DNA from: JAJPJX01 sp964568355
GTDB lineage: Bacteria; Acidobacteriota; Terriglobia; Bryobacterales; Bryobacteraceae
Reading direction: 5' to 3'
DNA length: 10,172 bases
Assembly (NCBI GenBank): GCA_964568355.1
Contig: CAZMRK010000521.1
Location: 1-10,172 of the forward strand
The translations under genes were made by a program, and so were the position numbers. This document shows positions 1-7,159 of this stretch, piece by piece. The notes below the pieces were generated by a model. That model was not told the DNA's origin and searched no databases. It saw only the letters and a list, made by a program, of their open reading frames with translations. Each line of letters starts with the position of its first letter. Position 1 is the first letter of the stretch.

Positions 1-91
1 CATTGAGCCACATCAACCTTAACAAGTTTCTTACAGACGGCTAACCGTAAATTCTCTTGAGTCCCGGGCAGTTCCCGATCCAAGGTGAGAC

Positions 92-95
92 AGGA
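92..95 (+). promoter_or_regulatory. Ribosome binding site that decides the start of the first transporter gene
   Basis: AGGA lies 7 bases before ATG 103. The alternative in-frame GTG at 85 has no comparable purine-rich site before it and would add six residues ahead of the basic N-region of the signal peptide. This supports the ATG start. Confidence 0.5.
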
Positions 96-102
96 ACCAC
101 GT

Positions 103-3100
103 ATGTTGAATAAAGCTTCGCTCCCGCGTTGGAGCACACGCGCCATTTTTCTGGCCTCTATCCTGACTGCAAATGCGCTGGCGCAATCCTTTTCAGGAAC
201 GATCACCGGGGTGGTGACCGATCCGTCCGGGGCTGCCGTGCCGGGAGCATCGGTCTCTCTGACCAACCTGGCGACTCAGGAAGTCCGTAACACCACGACG
301 GAGGAGAGCGGCCGGTATACGTTCTCCCGCCTGTTGCCTTCCACCTATGAGATGAAGGTCACTCATCAGGGATTCCAGGCATATGACCGGTCGGGGATCC
401 AGCTTTCCACCAATCAATCTCTGGAAGTGAATCTGCAACTGGTTGTGGGCGCGGTCACGGAGGCCATGCAGGTAACGGCCAACGCGGAGATGGTCAATAC
501 GCAGAACGCCAACCGCTCCATGACGCTGACCAGCGAGATCGTGCGGGAACTGCCGCTGAATGCCAGAGACGCTCTGGCGCTGGTGCACACCTCGGCGGGG
601 GTGGTCTCGGCCCGCACGGGCGTACCGGGCGTGACAGGAGACCAGAATACGAACCGGTTCTCGCTGAACGGCGGCCGTCATGAGACCACGGCGGTACTGG
701 TGGACGGCATCCCGATGGGCTCGGGCCAATGGGGCGGGTTGATTGCCAGCCCGGGAGTGGAGGCGGTGCAGGAGATGCAGGTGGTCCGGAACACGTACGA
801 CACGGAGTTCGGCCGGACCGGAGGCGGAGTCATCAACATTACGACCCGCGGAGGCGGCCAGCAATACCACGGGGGCATATTCGACTACTACCGCAACGAC
901 AACATGGACGCCAATTCCTTCTTCAACAATCGCGCCGGCCGTCCGCTTTCCGAATACAAACGGAACCAGTTCGGCGGGACGATTGGCGGTCCCATCTGGA
1001 AATCGAAGAAGCTGTTTGGATTTTTCGCCTATGAAGGCCTGCGCACGGGCGCGCCGGCCAGCCGTCTCTCCACCGTTCCGACGGCGCTGCAGTTGCAAGG
1101 CAATTTCTCGCAAACGCGCAACCGCGATGGTTCCCTGGCGGTGATCTACGATCCGACGACCACGGTGCTGGACCCGGCGCACTCGGGCAAGTATATCCGC
1201 AGCGCGTTCCCCGGCAACGTGATCCCGCAGTCGCGCTTCGACCCGATTGCGCTGAACGCCTTGAAGCTGTTCCCCACGGCTAACCAGCCCGGCGATCCGA
1301 TCACCGGAGTGAACAACTGGTACGGGACCGGCAGCAGCTCGACGGCCTACAACCGCTACGACGCGCGCGTGGATTGGGCGCGGTCGGAGCGGCATACGAT
1401 GTTCGCGCGCTTTACGATCGGGCGGCAGAACGACGACCCCGCCATCCTCTTCGATAAGCCGGCCGAGACCAGCTATTACGCCCGCAACCCGCGCGAGCAG
1501 CTTTCCTGGGGCAACACGTTCATCCTCAGCCCGACATTTGTCGTAACCACGCTGGTGGGAGGCGGGCGCTGGTCTGAAATCGACCTGTCGCCGGCGGCCG
1601 GCTACGACTCCGCGACGCTCGGCTTCCCGAAATCGCTGGTGTCGCAATTCGACGTTACGGCTCCGCCGGTGTTCAACACGAGCGATTATACGAGCCTGTC
1701 CTATAACCGCTCTTTGAACAACGTGCAGAATGTGCTCAGCCTGCAGGCAGGGGCGACGAAGGAACTGGGCAGCCATAGCATCAAGTTCGGGTGGTCGTTC
1801 CAGCTCATGCAGATCAACGGCACCGACGTGAACGGGCCGAACTTCAACTTCGACCGGTATTTCACCAGCGGTCCAGATCCCGATGCGAGAGTGGCGACGG
1901 CCGGCAACTCGATTGCTTCGCTGCTGTTGGGCACCGGGTCGGGCGGCGGAATACCGATCCGGATCCGGCCCGCGGTGACGGATCCCTACCACGGCTTCTA
2001 CATTCAGGACACGTGGAAGGTGAACCGTAAGCTGACGGTGAACTACGGATTGCGGTATGAGATCCAACAGGGCCGGACGGAGCGCTACAACCGGCTGGCG
2101 CGGCTGGACCTGGGTGTTCCGAATCCGATCGGCCAACAGGTCGGCATGCCGGATCTCAAGGGCGGCCTGGTGTATGTGACGCCGCAAAACCGCACCCAGT
2201 GGGATTCGGGGTTCAACTATTTCGCGCCGCGGGTCGGCATCGCCTACCGGATTACCGACAAGCTGGTGGCTCGAACGGGGTACGGAATCTTCTACGACCG
2301 CGCGAACTATCCGGGCTCGACGACCGGCACCGACGGCTATTCGCTAACCACCCCCTGGACAACGTCCCGGGATGGCGGACGCACGCCCTATGCCTATCTG
2401 CAGAACCCGTTCCCGGACGGCCTGCTGCCGATCACCGGGTCGTCCGCCGGAGCGCTGACCAACGTCGGCCAGGGCGTCGGAGGAGTTCTGAAGAGCCTCC
2501 GCGCGTCCTACATCCAGCAGTACAGCTTTGACCTGCAATACCAGGCTGGTGGGAACGTGCTGGTGGAGGTGGGCTACACGGGCACGCAGGGGCGCAAACT
2601 GCTCTACGGCAGCTATGGCTTCCAGTTCAACCAGCTTCCCGATTCGGCTCTCGCGCTGGGCAACCAACTGCTGCAACAGGTCCCCAATCCGTTCTACGGC
2701 ATCATCAGCAGCGGCTCGCTTTCCGGACCGACGGTGCAATACGGGCAGCTTCTCCGGCCGTATCCGCAGTTCACCGGCGTCACGGCCAGTTTCATGCCGG
2801 GTGCGTCGTCGAGCTATAACGCGCTGGTGACCCACCTCCAGAAGCGCTTTTCACACGGCGTGACGCTGGACCTTTCCTACCAGTTTTCGAAAGCGATCGA
2901 CAACTCTTCCGAGCAGGGATCGCCGGGGCTGGTGGATGCGGCGCGCGACTTCAACGACCTGTCACTCGAACGCAGCATCAGCAGCCACGACGTGCCGCAC
3001 AGCTTCGCCGCGGCGTTCATGGCGGATCTGCCTTTCGGCAACGGCAGGGCTCTGGGCAACGCCTGGCCGAAGTGGCTGAACGCGACCCTGGGCGGCTGGG

Positions 3101-3543
3101 AGGTCAGCGGCATCTACCGGCTCGCTTCAGGACTGCCCTCGCACTTCACGGCGACGAACAACACAAACTCGTTCGGCGGGTCGCAGCAGCCGAATGTGAC
3201 CAACATGAAGGATGTTTCGGTCGACAACCAGACGACCTACCAGTGGTTCAACACGTCCGCATTCTCGCAGCCGGCGGCCTTTACGTTCGGCAACGCGCCG
3301 CGCTGGTTTACCAACGTGCGCTTCGGCCGCACGAACAATCTGGATGCCGCTTTGCTGAAGAATTTCCGGGTGACCGAACGGGTGAAGGCGCAGTTCCGCG
3401 GCGAGTTCTTCAATGCGTTCAACCGGACCCAGTTCGGCTGGCCCGATACCAACATCGCCAGCAATACGTTCGGACAGAACAACGGCACGGCGCCGGGATT
3501 CACTCCCCGGAATATTCAGCTCGGGCTGAGATTTGATTTTTAG
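103..3543 (+). CDS. Oar-like TonB-dependent outer-membrane transporter with carboxypeptidase-regulatory N-terminal domain
   Basis: Predicted outer-membrane beta-barrel transporter of the Oar/CarboxypepD_reg type, which takes up large ligands using TonB energy. I chose ATG 103 over the in-frame GTG at 85. AGGA at 92-95 lies 7 bases before the ATG, and starting there gives a clean Sec signal peptide (basic N-region, hydrophobic core, cut after A27 in NALA-QS). Residues about 30-114 form the regulatory-like beta-sandwich (SGTITGVVTDPSGAAVPGA, then SGRYTFSRLLPSTYEMKV). Residues about 140-250 form the plug, with FSLNGGR, VLVDGIPM, VQEMQVV and FGRTGGGVINITTRGG. The rest is barrel, with GGTIGGPIW, PYHGFYIQDTWKV, NYGLRYE and a last strand ending in LRFDF, whose terminal Phe suits BAM insertion. 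The length of 1146 residues is normal for the family, and I found no cysteine in it. The gene ends with tandem stops TAG TGA, 21 bases before a GH28 gene. The ligand is inferred from that neighbour only. I see no convincing promoter in the 102 bases upstream. Confidence 0.93.
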   Translation: MLNKASLPRWSTRAIFLASILTANALAQSFSGTITGVVTDPSGAAVPGASVSLTNLATQEVRNTTTEESGRYTFSRLLPSTYEMKVTHQGFQAYDRSGIQLSTNQSLEVNLQLVVGAVTEAMQVTANAEMVNTQNANRSMTLTSEIVRELPLNARDALALVHTSAGVVSARTGVPGVTGDQNTNRFSLNGGRHETTAVLVDGIPMGSGQWGGLIASPGVEAVQEMQVVRNTYDTEFGRTGGGVINITTRGGGQQYHGGIFDYYRNDNMDANSFFNNRAGRPLSEYKRNQFGGTIGGPIWKSKKLFGFFAYEGLRTGAPASRLSTVPTALQLQGNFSQTRNRDGSLAVIYDPTTTVLDPAHSGKYIRSAFPGNVIPQSRFDPIALNALKLFPTANQPGDPITGVNNWYGTGSSSTAYNRYDARVDWARSERHTMFARFTIGRQNDDPAILFDKPAETSYYARNPREQLSWGNTFILSPTFVVTTLVGGGRWSEIDLSPAAGYDSATLGFPKSLVSQFDVTAPPVFNTSDYTSLSYNRSLNNVQNVLSLQAGATKELGSHSIKFGWSFQLMQINGTDVNGPNFNFDRYFTSGPDPDARVATAGNSIASLLLGTGSGGGIPIRIRPAVTDPYHGFYIQDTWKVNRKLTVNYGLRYEIQQGRTERYNRLARLDLGVPNPIGQQVGMPDLKGGLVYVTPQNRTQWDSGFNYFAPRVGIAYRITDKLVARTGYGIFYDRANYPGSTTGTDGYSLTTPWTTSRDGGRTPYAYLQNPFPDGLLPITGSSAGALTNVGQGVGGVLKSLRASYIQQYSFDLQYQAGGNVLVEVGYTGTQGRKLLYGSYGFQFNQLPDSALALGNQLLQQVPNPFYGIISSGSLSGPTVQYGQLLRPYPQFTGVTASFMPGASSSYNALVTHLQKRFSHGVTLDLSYQFSKAIDNSSEQGSPGLVDAARDFNDLSLERSISSHDVPHSFAAAFMADLPFGNGRALGNAWPKWLNATLGGWEVSGIYRLASGLPSHFTATNNTNSFGGSQQPNVTNMKDVSVDNQTTYQWFNTSAFSQPAAFTFGNAPRWFTNVRFGRTNNLDAALLKNFRVTERVKAQFRGEFFNAFNRTQFGWPDTNIASNTFGQNNGTAPGFTPRNIQLGLRFDF

Positions 3544-3564
3544 TGAGAAAAAATCCGGCTAACG

Positions 3565-5247
3565 ATGTATAGACGCGATTGGTTGAATTTCGGCGGCGGG
3601 GCGCTGGCGGCGGGGCTGGTCCGGCCGGCGATGTGGGCGGCGCCCACGGGAAAGCAGGGGCCGAGCCTGTTCCACGTGCGGGACTTCGGCGCGACCGGGA
3701 ACGGCACGACGCTGGACACGCGCGCCATCAACGCCGCGATTGACGCGTGCCACGCCTCCGGAGGCGGCATGGTTTACGTGCCGCCCGGCATTTATCTTTC
3801 GGGCACGGTGGTGCTCAAAAGCAACGTCACGCTGTACCTGGAAGCGGGAGCGACGCTGCTCGGCAGCAAGGACGTGCGGGACTACTCTCCGCAGCCGGGC
3901 CCTCCGGCTCTGGGGGACGCAAACCAGAAACACCTGATCTTCGCCGGAGACGCGGAGAATGTCGGGTTGGCGGGGCCGGGACGGATCGACGGCCAGGGGC
4001 CGGCCTTCTGGGCGCCCAGCGGACGGCGAACGCCAGCGCCGGAGGAGGGCTGGCGGGACGTGGCTACCTACGACTGGAAGCCGCTGGACCGCGCTTCGCC
4101 GATGCTCGAATTCGTGGGATGCCGCCATCTGCGGATCGAAGGCGTGCGCATCGAGAACGCTTCGGGCTGGACCGTGCGGCCGATCAACTGCGATGACGTC
4201 GTGATCCAGGGCATCACCATCAAGAATCCGGTGATCGGTCCCAATACCGACGGCATCGATCTGACCGGCTGCCAGAATGTTTTTATCTCCGGCTGCCATA
4301 TCGATACGGGCGACGACGCGATCTGTCTCAAGAGCGAGAATCCCTATGGAGGCGAGGCCCGCCTCTCGCGGAACATCACGATTACCAACTGCGTGCTGAC
4401 CTGCTGCTGCAACGGGCTGAAGTTCGGAACGGCCACGCGGGGCGGCTTCGAAAACATCACGTTCAGCAACTGCGTGATCGCCAACGAGGACGTTGCGCTG
4501 AATGCTCGGGTGATCTCCGGGATCGCCCTGGAGATGGTGGACGGCGGGCACCTGGAAGGCGTGGTGATTTCGAACGTCCGGATGCAGCGGGTGCGGACGC
4601 CGATCTTTCTGCGGCGAGGGATTCGCCACGCGGCGCCGGATGGATCGGCGGGACGGCTGCACGGGGTGATGATCGAGAACGTACATGCCACGGGCGCGAT
4701 CCTGACCAGCTCGGTGACCGGCCTGCCCGGATTCGATGTCGAAGATGTCACGCTTGCCGGCATCCGTATCGAAAGCGAGGAAGCGGGGCTGGAGGAATGG
4801 GTGAGCCGCGAGATTCCCGAGGTCCCGAGAGCCTATCCCGAGGCGCGCATGTTCGGGAGGCTGCCGTCCTACGGCTTTTACTGCCGGCACGTGACGGGGC
4901 TACGCATGAGGGACATCACGATCGGCGCGGCAGCGGGCGAAAAGCGGCCGGCGCTGGTTTGCGACGACGTGAAGGGGCTGGATGTCAGCGGATTGCGAAC
5001 GGCCGCCGTGGCGAGCAGCCAGCCGGTGGTCAAATTCATCCAGACCAGCGGCGCCTGGCTGCGCGATTGCGCCGCGCCGAAGGGTACCCAGGTGTTTCTG
5101 CGGCTGGAGGGCGAGCGGACCGGCGAGATCGCGGTGAGCGGATGCGACCTCCGCGGGGCGGCACGGCCGCTGGAGAGCGGAAGCGACGTGCGGGCGGACG
5201 CTGCGGTGCTGGCGGGAAATTTCGGGAGTAAATCGGCCGCCGGATAG
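3565..5247 (+). CDS. Glycoside hydrolase family 28 (polygalacturonase-like), Tat-exported
   Basis: Predicted pectin-degrading hydrolase with a right-handed parallel beta-helix. The 560-residue protein begins MYRRDWLNFGGGALAAG, a twin-arginine signal (RR at 3-4, W in place of the usual F), with cleavage probable near residue 26. Residues about 36-100 match the pectate-lyase-3-like N-terminal turn shared by the family (VRDFGATGNGTTLDTRAINAAI, split here as motif positions 38-59). Catalytic-region motifs are N227-T228-D229 and G249-D250-D251; D229, D250 and D251 correspond to the GH28 catalytic aspartates. The usual GHG and RIK motifs are absent. In their place stand CNGLKFGT (282-289) and GIALEMVDGG (319-328), as I recall from a bacterial subgroup of GH28. 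Repeating coils of the type NITITNC and GVVISNV fill the protein. The gene lies 21 bases after the transporter gene with only a weak purine-rich site ahead of it, so co-transcription is likely. The substrate could be homogalacturonan, rhamnogalacturonan or a related glycan, and cannot be fixed from sequence. Confidence 0.92.
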   Translation: MYRRDWLNFGGGALAAGLVRPAMWAAPTGKQGPSLFHVRDFGATGNGTTLDTRAINAAIDACHASGGGMVYVPPGIYLSGTVVLKSNVTLYLEAGATLLGSKDVRDYSPQPGPPALGDANQKHLIFAGDAENVGLAGPGRIDGQGPAFWAPSGRRTPAPEEGWRDVATYDWKPLDRASPMLEFVGCRHLRIEGVRIENASGWTVRPINCDDVVIQGITIKNPVIGPNTDGIDLTGCQNVFISGCHIDTGDDAICLKSENPYGGEARLSRNITITNCVLTCCCNGLKFGTATRGGFENITFSNCVIANEDVALNARVISGIALEMVDGGHLEGVVISNVRMQRVRTPIFLRRGIRHAAPDGSAGRLHGVMIENVHATGAILTSSVTGLPGFDVEDVTLAGIRIESEEAGLEEWVSREIPEVPRAYPEARMFGRLPSYGFYCRHVTGLRMRDITIGAAAGEKRPALVCDDVKGLDVSGLRTAAVASSQPVVKFIQTSGAWLRDCAAPKGTQVFLRLEGERTGEIAVSGCDLRGAARPLESGSDVRADAAVLAGNFGSKSAAG

Positions 5248-5254
5248 GGATCGT

Positions 5255-5306
5255 TGGCGCGGAACGTCGACGAGAGCGTCGACGCGGCCCGATGAATCGG
5301 GCGCCA
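5255..5306. terminator. Structured intergenic element between convergent genes; possible bidirectional terminator or dispersed repeat
   Basis: This element fills most of the 63-base gap between the GH28 and cytochrome stop codons. Hairpin A is a perfect 7-base inverted repeat, CGTCGAC (5265-5271) and GTCGACG (5278-5284), around the loop GAGAGC. Hairpin B is GCCCGA (5287-5292) and TCGGGC (5297-5302) around the tetraloop TGAA. An outer pairing of TGGCG (5255-5259) with CGCCA (5302-5306) would close both into a three-way junction, competing with the last pair of hairpin B. There is no T-run on either strand, so it is not a classical intrinsic terminator. Its position suits transcript end protection, termination or a REP-like repeat. 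The pairings are seen in the sequence; the function is inferred. Confidence 0.35.
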
Positions 5307-5310
5307 CGCT

Positions 5311-6267
5311 TCAGCGGATGCGGTGGTCGGTGAAGGCGAGGAAGGGCAGCGGAGAACTGCGCCGCATGTGGCAGGGCAGGCAGTTCTCGCGCGCGGATCG
5401 ACGGCAGTGCACGGGGGTCCTGCCTCCGGTGGCGTGGCAGGAGAGGCAGCGCGCGGTGTAGAAGGCGGCGTCGCGTACTAGGTCCTGGTGCGGGTTGTGG
5501 CAGGTCACGCAGGAAAGCGACCGGCTGGCACGGTAGCACCGGCTGGCCATCAGGCCGACCGGCTGGAAGCGGATCGAGATTGGGTCCGTAATCTCCGGTG
5601 CGCCGTGGGACGGTCCGGCTGGCGCGCGATGGCACTCCGCACAGAAGCGAACCGACTGAGCGGCGCTCTCCCGCGTGTGCGCGCCGATATTCTCGCGTGA
5701 GGGATGGGCGGCGTGCTCCGCGCCGGGTCCGTGGCAGCGCTCGCAGGTGACGCCGGGAAGCATGGCCGCGAGGTCCGGACCGGGCCGCACCGCCGTGGCG
5801 TGGCACTCAAAGCAGCGGGTGATGGTGGCGTTGTCCTGCATCCGGCCGAGCGCGCGCTCGGGGTCGCGGGAAGGCTCGCTGGGATGGCCGATGGTCCGCG
5901 CGGCCTGCTGCGGCGCCTGATACCAGGAGATCCGGTGTTCAAAATAGCGCCCGTGCCAGCGGCCTACGGGAGTGACGGCTTGCACTCCGGCTCCGAAGGC
6001 CCATTCGAGCATCGCTTCCAGGCGGCGGGATCCCTTTGTGATAGTTACGGCGATGCCGTCCGCTGCCGCCGCATAGGTGAATTCAATGCCGGAGCGCTCG
6101 CGCAAAGGGCGATCGGCAAGCTGCCCGGCCAGGGGTGTGGAGGCCGCCCGCCGCAGAGCCTGCGCGTGGTGCGACTGCGCCTGCGTCCGGAACTGCTCGG
6201 GGTGACAGCTCCGGCAGGCCTGGGGCCCGGCATAGGCTCCTGCGGCGGCGAGAAGGAGGCACAGCAA
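5311..6267 (-). CDS. Seven-haem c-type cytochrome (cytochrome c554-like multihaem protein)
   Basis: Predicted exported electron-transfer protein of 318 residues. It has seven CXXCH haem-attachment motifs: CRSCH 18-22, CFECH 152-156, CERCH 175-179, CAECH 209-213, CVTCH 253-257, CLSCH 274-278 and CLPCH 296-300. A segment of about 130 residues without a motif lies between haems 1 and 2. It contains WAFGAGVQAVTPVGRWHG and HRISWYQ, seen in related Acidobacteriota and planctomycete cytochromes as I recall them. The C-terminus ends FTDHRIR, whose His could be a distal ligand. The start is uncertain. TTG 6267 gives a very short signal, MLCLLLAAAGAYA, without a basic N-region. No ATG or GTG lies in frame upstream, and the ATG at 6269-6271 (minus) is out of frame. 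GGAG (6286-6289, minus) is 18 bases from the TTG and 9 from an in-frame ATC at 6276. Haem attachment would be periplasmic, through the cytochrome c maturation system. The redox partner is unknown. Confidence 0.88.
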   Translation of the reverse strand: MLCLLLAAAGAYAGPQACRSCHPEQFRTQAQSHHAQALRRAASTPLAGQLADRPLRERSGIEFTYAAAADGIAVTITKGSRRLEAMLEWAFGAGVQAVTPVGRWHGRYFEHRISWYQAPQQAARTIGHPSEPSRDPERALGRMQDNATITRCFECHATAVRPGPDLAAMLPGVTCERCHGPGAEHAAHPSRENIGAHTRESAAQSVRFCAECHRAPAGPSHGAPEITDPISIRFQPVGLMASRCYRASRSLSCVTCHNPHQDLVRDAAFYTARCLSCHATGGRTPVHCRRSARENCLPCHMRRSSPLPFLAFTDHRIR

Positions 6268-6275
6268 GCATCCGA

Positions 6276-6281
6276 TACAAT
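6276..6281 (+). promoter_or_regulatory. Possible -10 element for the TPR gene, implying a leaderless or near-leaderless transcript
   Basis: TACAAT differs from the sigma-70 consensus TATAAT at one position. It ends 8 bases before the GTG start at 6290, so transcription would begin at or just before the start codon. I see no good -35 hexamer 16-18 bases upstream, where the sequence around 6253 is purine-rich. No Shine-Dalgarno site lies at a workable distance from the GTG. This is suggestive only. Confidence 0.25.
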
Positions 6282-6289
6282 AACACTCC

Positions 6290-7159
6290 GTGTGGTGGCT
6301 GGCGCTGGCGGCATTGGTCGATTGGGCTCCGGTCGAAAGGCTGTTGAACGCCGGGCAGTATGCGGCGGCGCTGGCGCGGCTGGAGCAGGTGGAAGAGCGG
6401 CAGGCGCCGTGGCACGTGCTGGCGTCGAAGGCCTACGACGGCCTGAACCAGCCGGCCCGCGCGGTGAGCGAGGCGGAGGCCGCCCTGGCGCTCGAACCGC
6501 GCAACCAGGCGGCCCACGTGCAACTGGGCAGTATTTTCCTGAGCCATCACACTCCCGCCGCGGCCCTGGAGATTTTCTCCGAGGCCCAGGCGCTGTTTCC
6601 GGAATCGCTGCTGGTGCGCCTGGGCAAGGGGCTGGCGCTGAAAGAACTGCAGCGCTACGACGAAGCCGAGCGCGAACTGGCCGCCTGCTGGCCCAACCCG
6701 GTGGCCTTCGATGCGCAGGCCACCGTCTATCTGCACAGCTTCCAGTTCGCCAAGGCCAAGGACCTGGCCGCGAAGTTTATCGCGATCCACCCCGAGGACT
6801 ATCGCGGCTACTACTACCGGGCGGCCGCGCTCGACGCTCTGGAAGAGGCAGGCGCGCGGGAAGCGATCAGCGAGAGCCTGCGCCGCAAGCCGGACTTCGC
6901 GGCTTCCTACGCGCTGCTGGGCAAGATCCTGCTACGCGAGGGCAAGCCGGATGAGGCCGCGAAGGCGCTCGAGCAAGCGATCCGCTACCGGCCTGATCTG
7001 ACCCAGGCGCACCTGCAACTGGCGCAGGCCTATCGCCGGCTGGGCCGCGGCGAGGAGGCCGCCCGCGAGTTCGCGATCGTGCAGAAACTCAACCAGGCGC
7101 CTCCCCCGCCCTCGCTCCGTTATCATCGCGGCAACCGGCCGGCTCCGCTTCAGAAATAA
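6290..7159 (+). CDS. Tetratricopeptide repeat (TPR) protein
   Basis: A 289-residue protein made almost wholly of TPR helix-turn-helix units, which usually serve as protein-binding scaffolds. Seven units can be read, at about residues 41-70, 75-104, 107-135, 139-168, 173-201, 205-235 and 239-269. The clearest is ASYALLGKILLREGKPDEAA continuing to YRP at 234; its G, A and P positions match the TPR consensus. The GTG start at 6290 is bounded by an in-frame TAA at 6281-6283, so the gene cannot begin earlier; TTG 6314 is a weaker alternative. The first residues, MWWLALAALVDWA, are hydrophobic and could be a short signal peptide or membrane tether, but they lack a basic N-region. The tail is proline-rich (QAPPPPSLRYH). 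The gene diverges from the cytochrome gene with 22 bases between start codons and overlaps the next gene tail to tail by 10 bases. A role alongside the cytochrome is inference from position and from known cytochrome-TPR fusions. Confidence 0.85.
   Translation: MWWLALAALVDWAPVERLLNAGQYAAALARLEQVEERQAPWHVLASKAYDGLNQPARAVSEAEAALALEPRNQAAHVQLGSIFLSHHTPAAALEIFSEAQALFPESLLVRLGKGLALKELQRYDEAERELAACWPNPVAFDAQATVYLHSFQFAKAKDLAAKFIAIHPEDYRGYYYRAAALDALEEAGAREAISESLRRKPDFAASYALLGKILLREGKPDEAAKALEQAIRYRPDLTQAHLQLAQAYRRLGRGEEAAREFAIVQKLNQAPPPPSLRYHRGNRPAPLQK

Noticed and set aside
1..102. Possible promoter for the first transporter (TTGAGC at 3-8, TAAATT at 48-53)
   Set aside because: The two hexamers are not at promoter spacing from each other, and no partner with a good match was found for either.
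193..2187. 664-residue open frame on the minus strand inside the first transporter gene
   Set aside because: Its translation is rich in Arg, His and Ala with no domain, typical of the antisense shadow of a high-GC gene. The plus-strand frame gives a complete, recognisable transporter.
3559..4890. 443-residue open frame antisense to the GH28 gene
   Set aside because: Low-complexity Arg/His/Pro-rich translation with no motifs. The GH28 frame carries the catalytic aspartates and the signal peptide.
6253..6259. AAGGAGG on the plus strand as a ribosome binding site for the TPR gene
   Set aside because: It is 30 bases from the GTG start, too far to act. It is also explained by the Leu codons of the cytochrome signal peptide on the other strand.
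5704..6954. 416-residue plus-strand frame spanning the cytochrome and TPR genes
   Set aside because: It crosses two well-supported genes in other frames, and its translation is Gly/Arg/Ala-rich with no domain.
7135..7142. CCGGCCGG palindrome near the end of the TPR gene
   Set aside because: It is within coding sequence, has no loop or T-run, and is expected by chance at this GC content.
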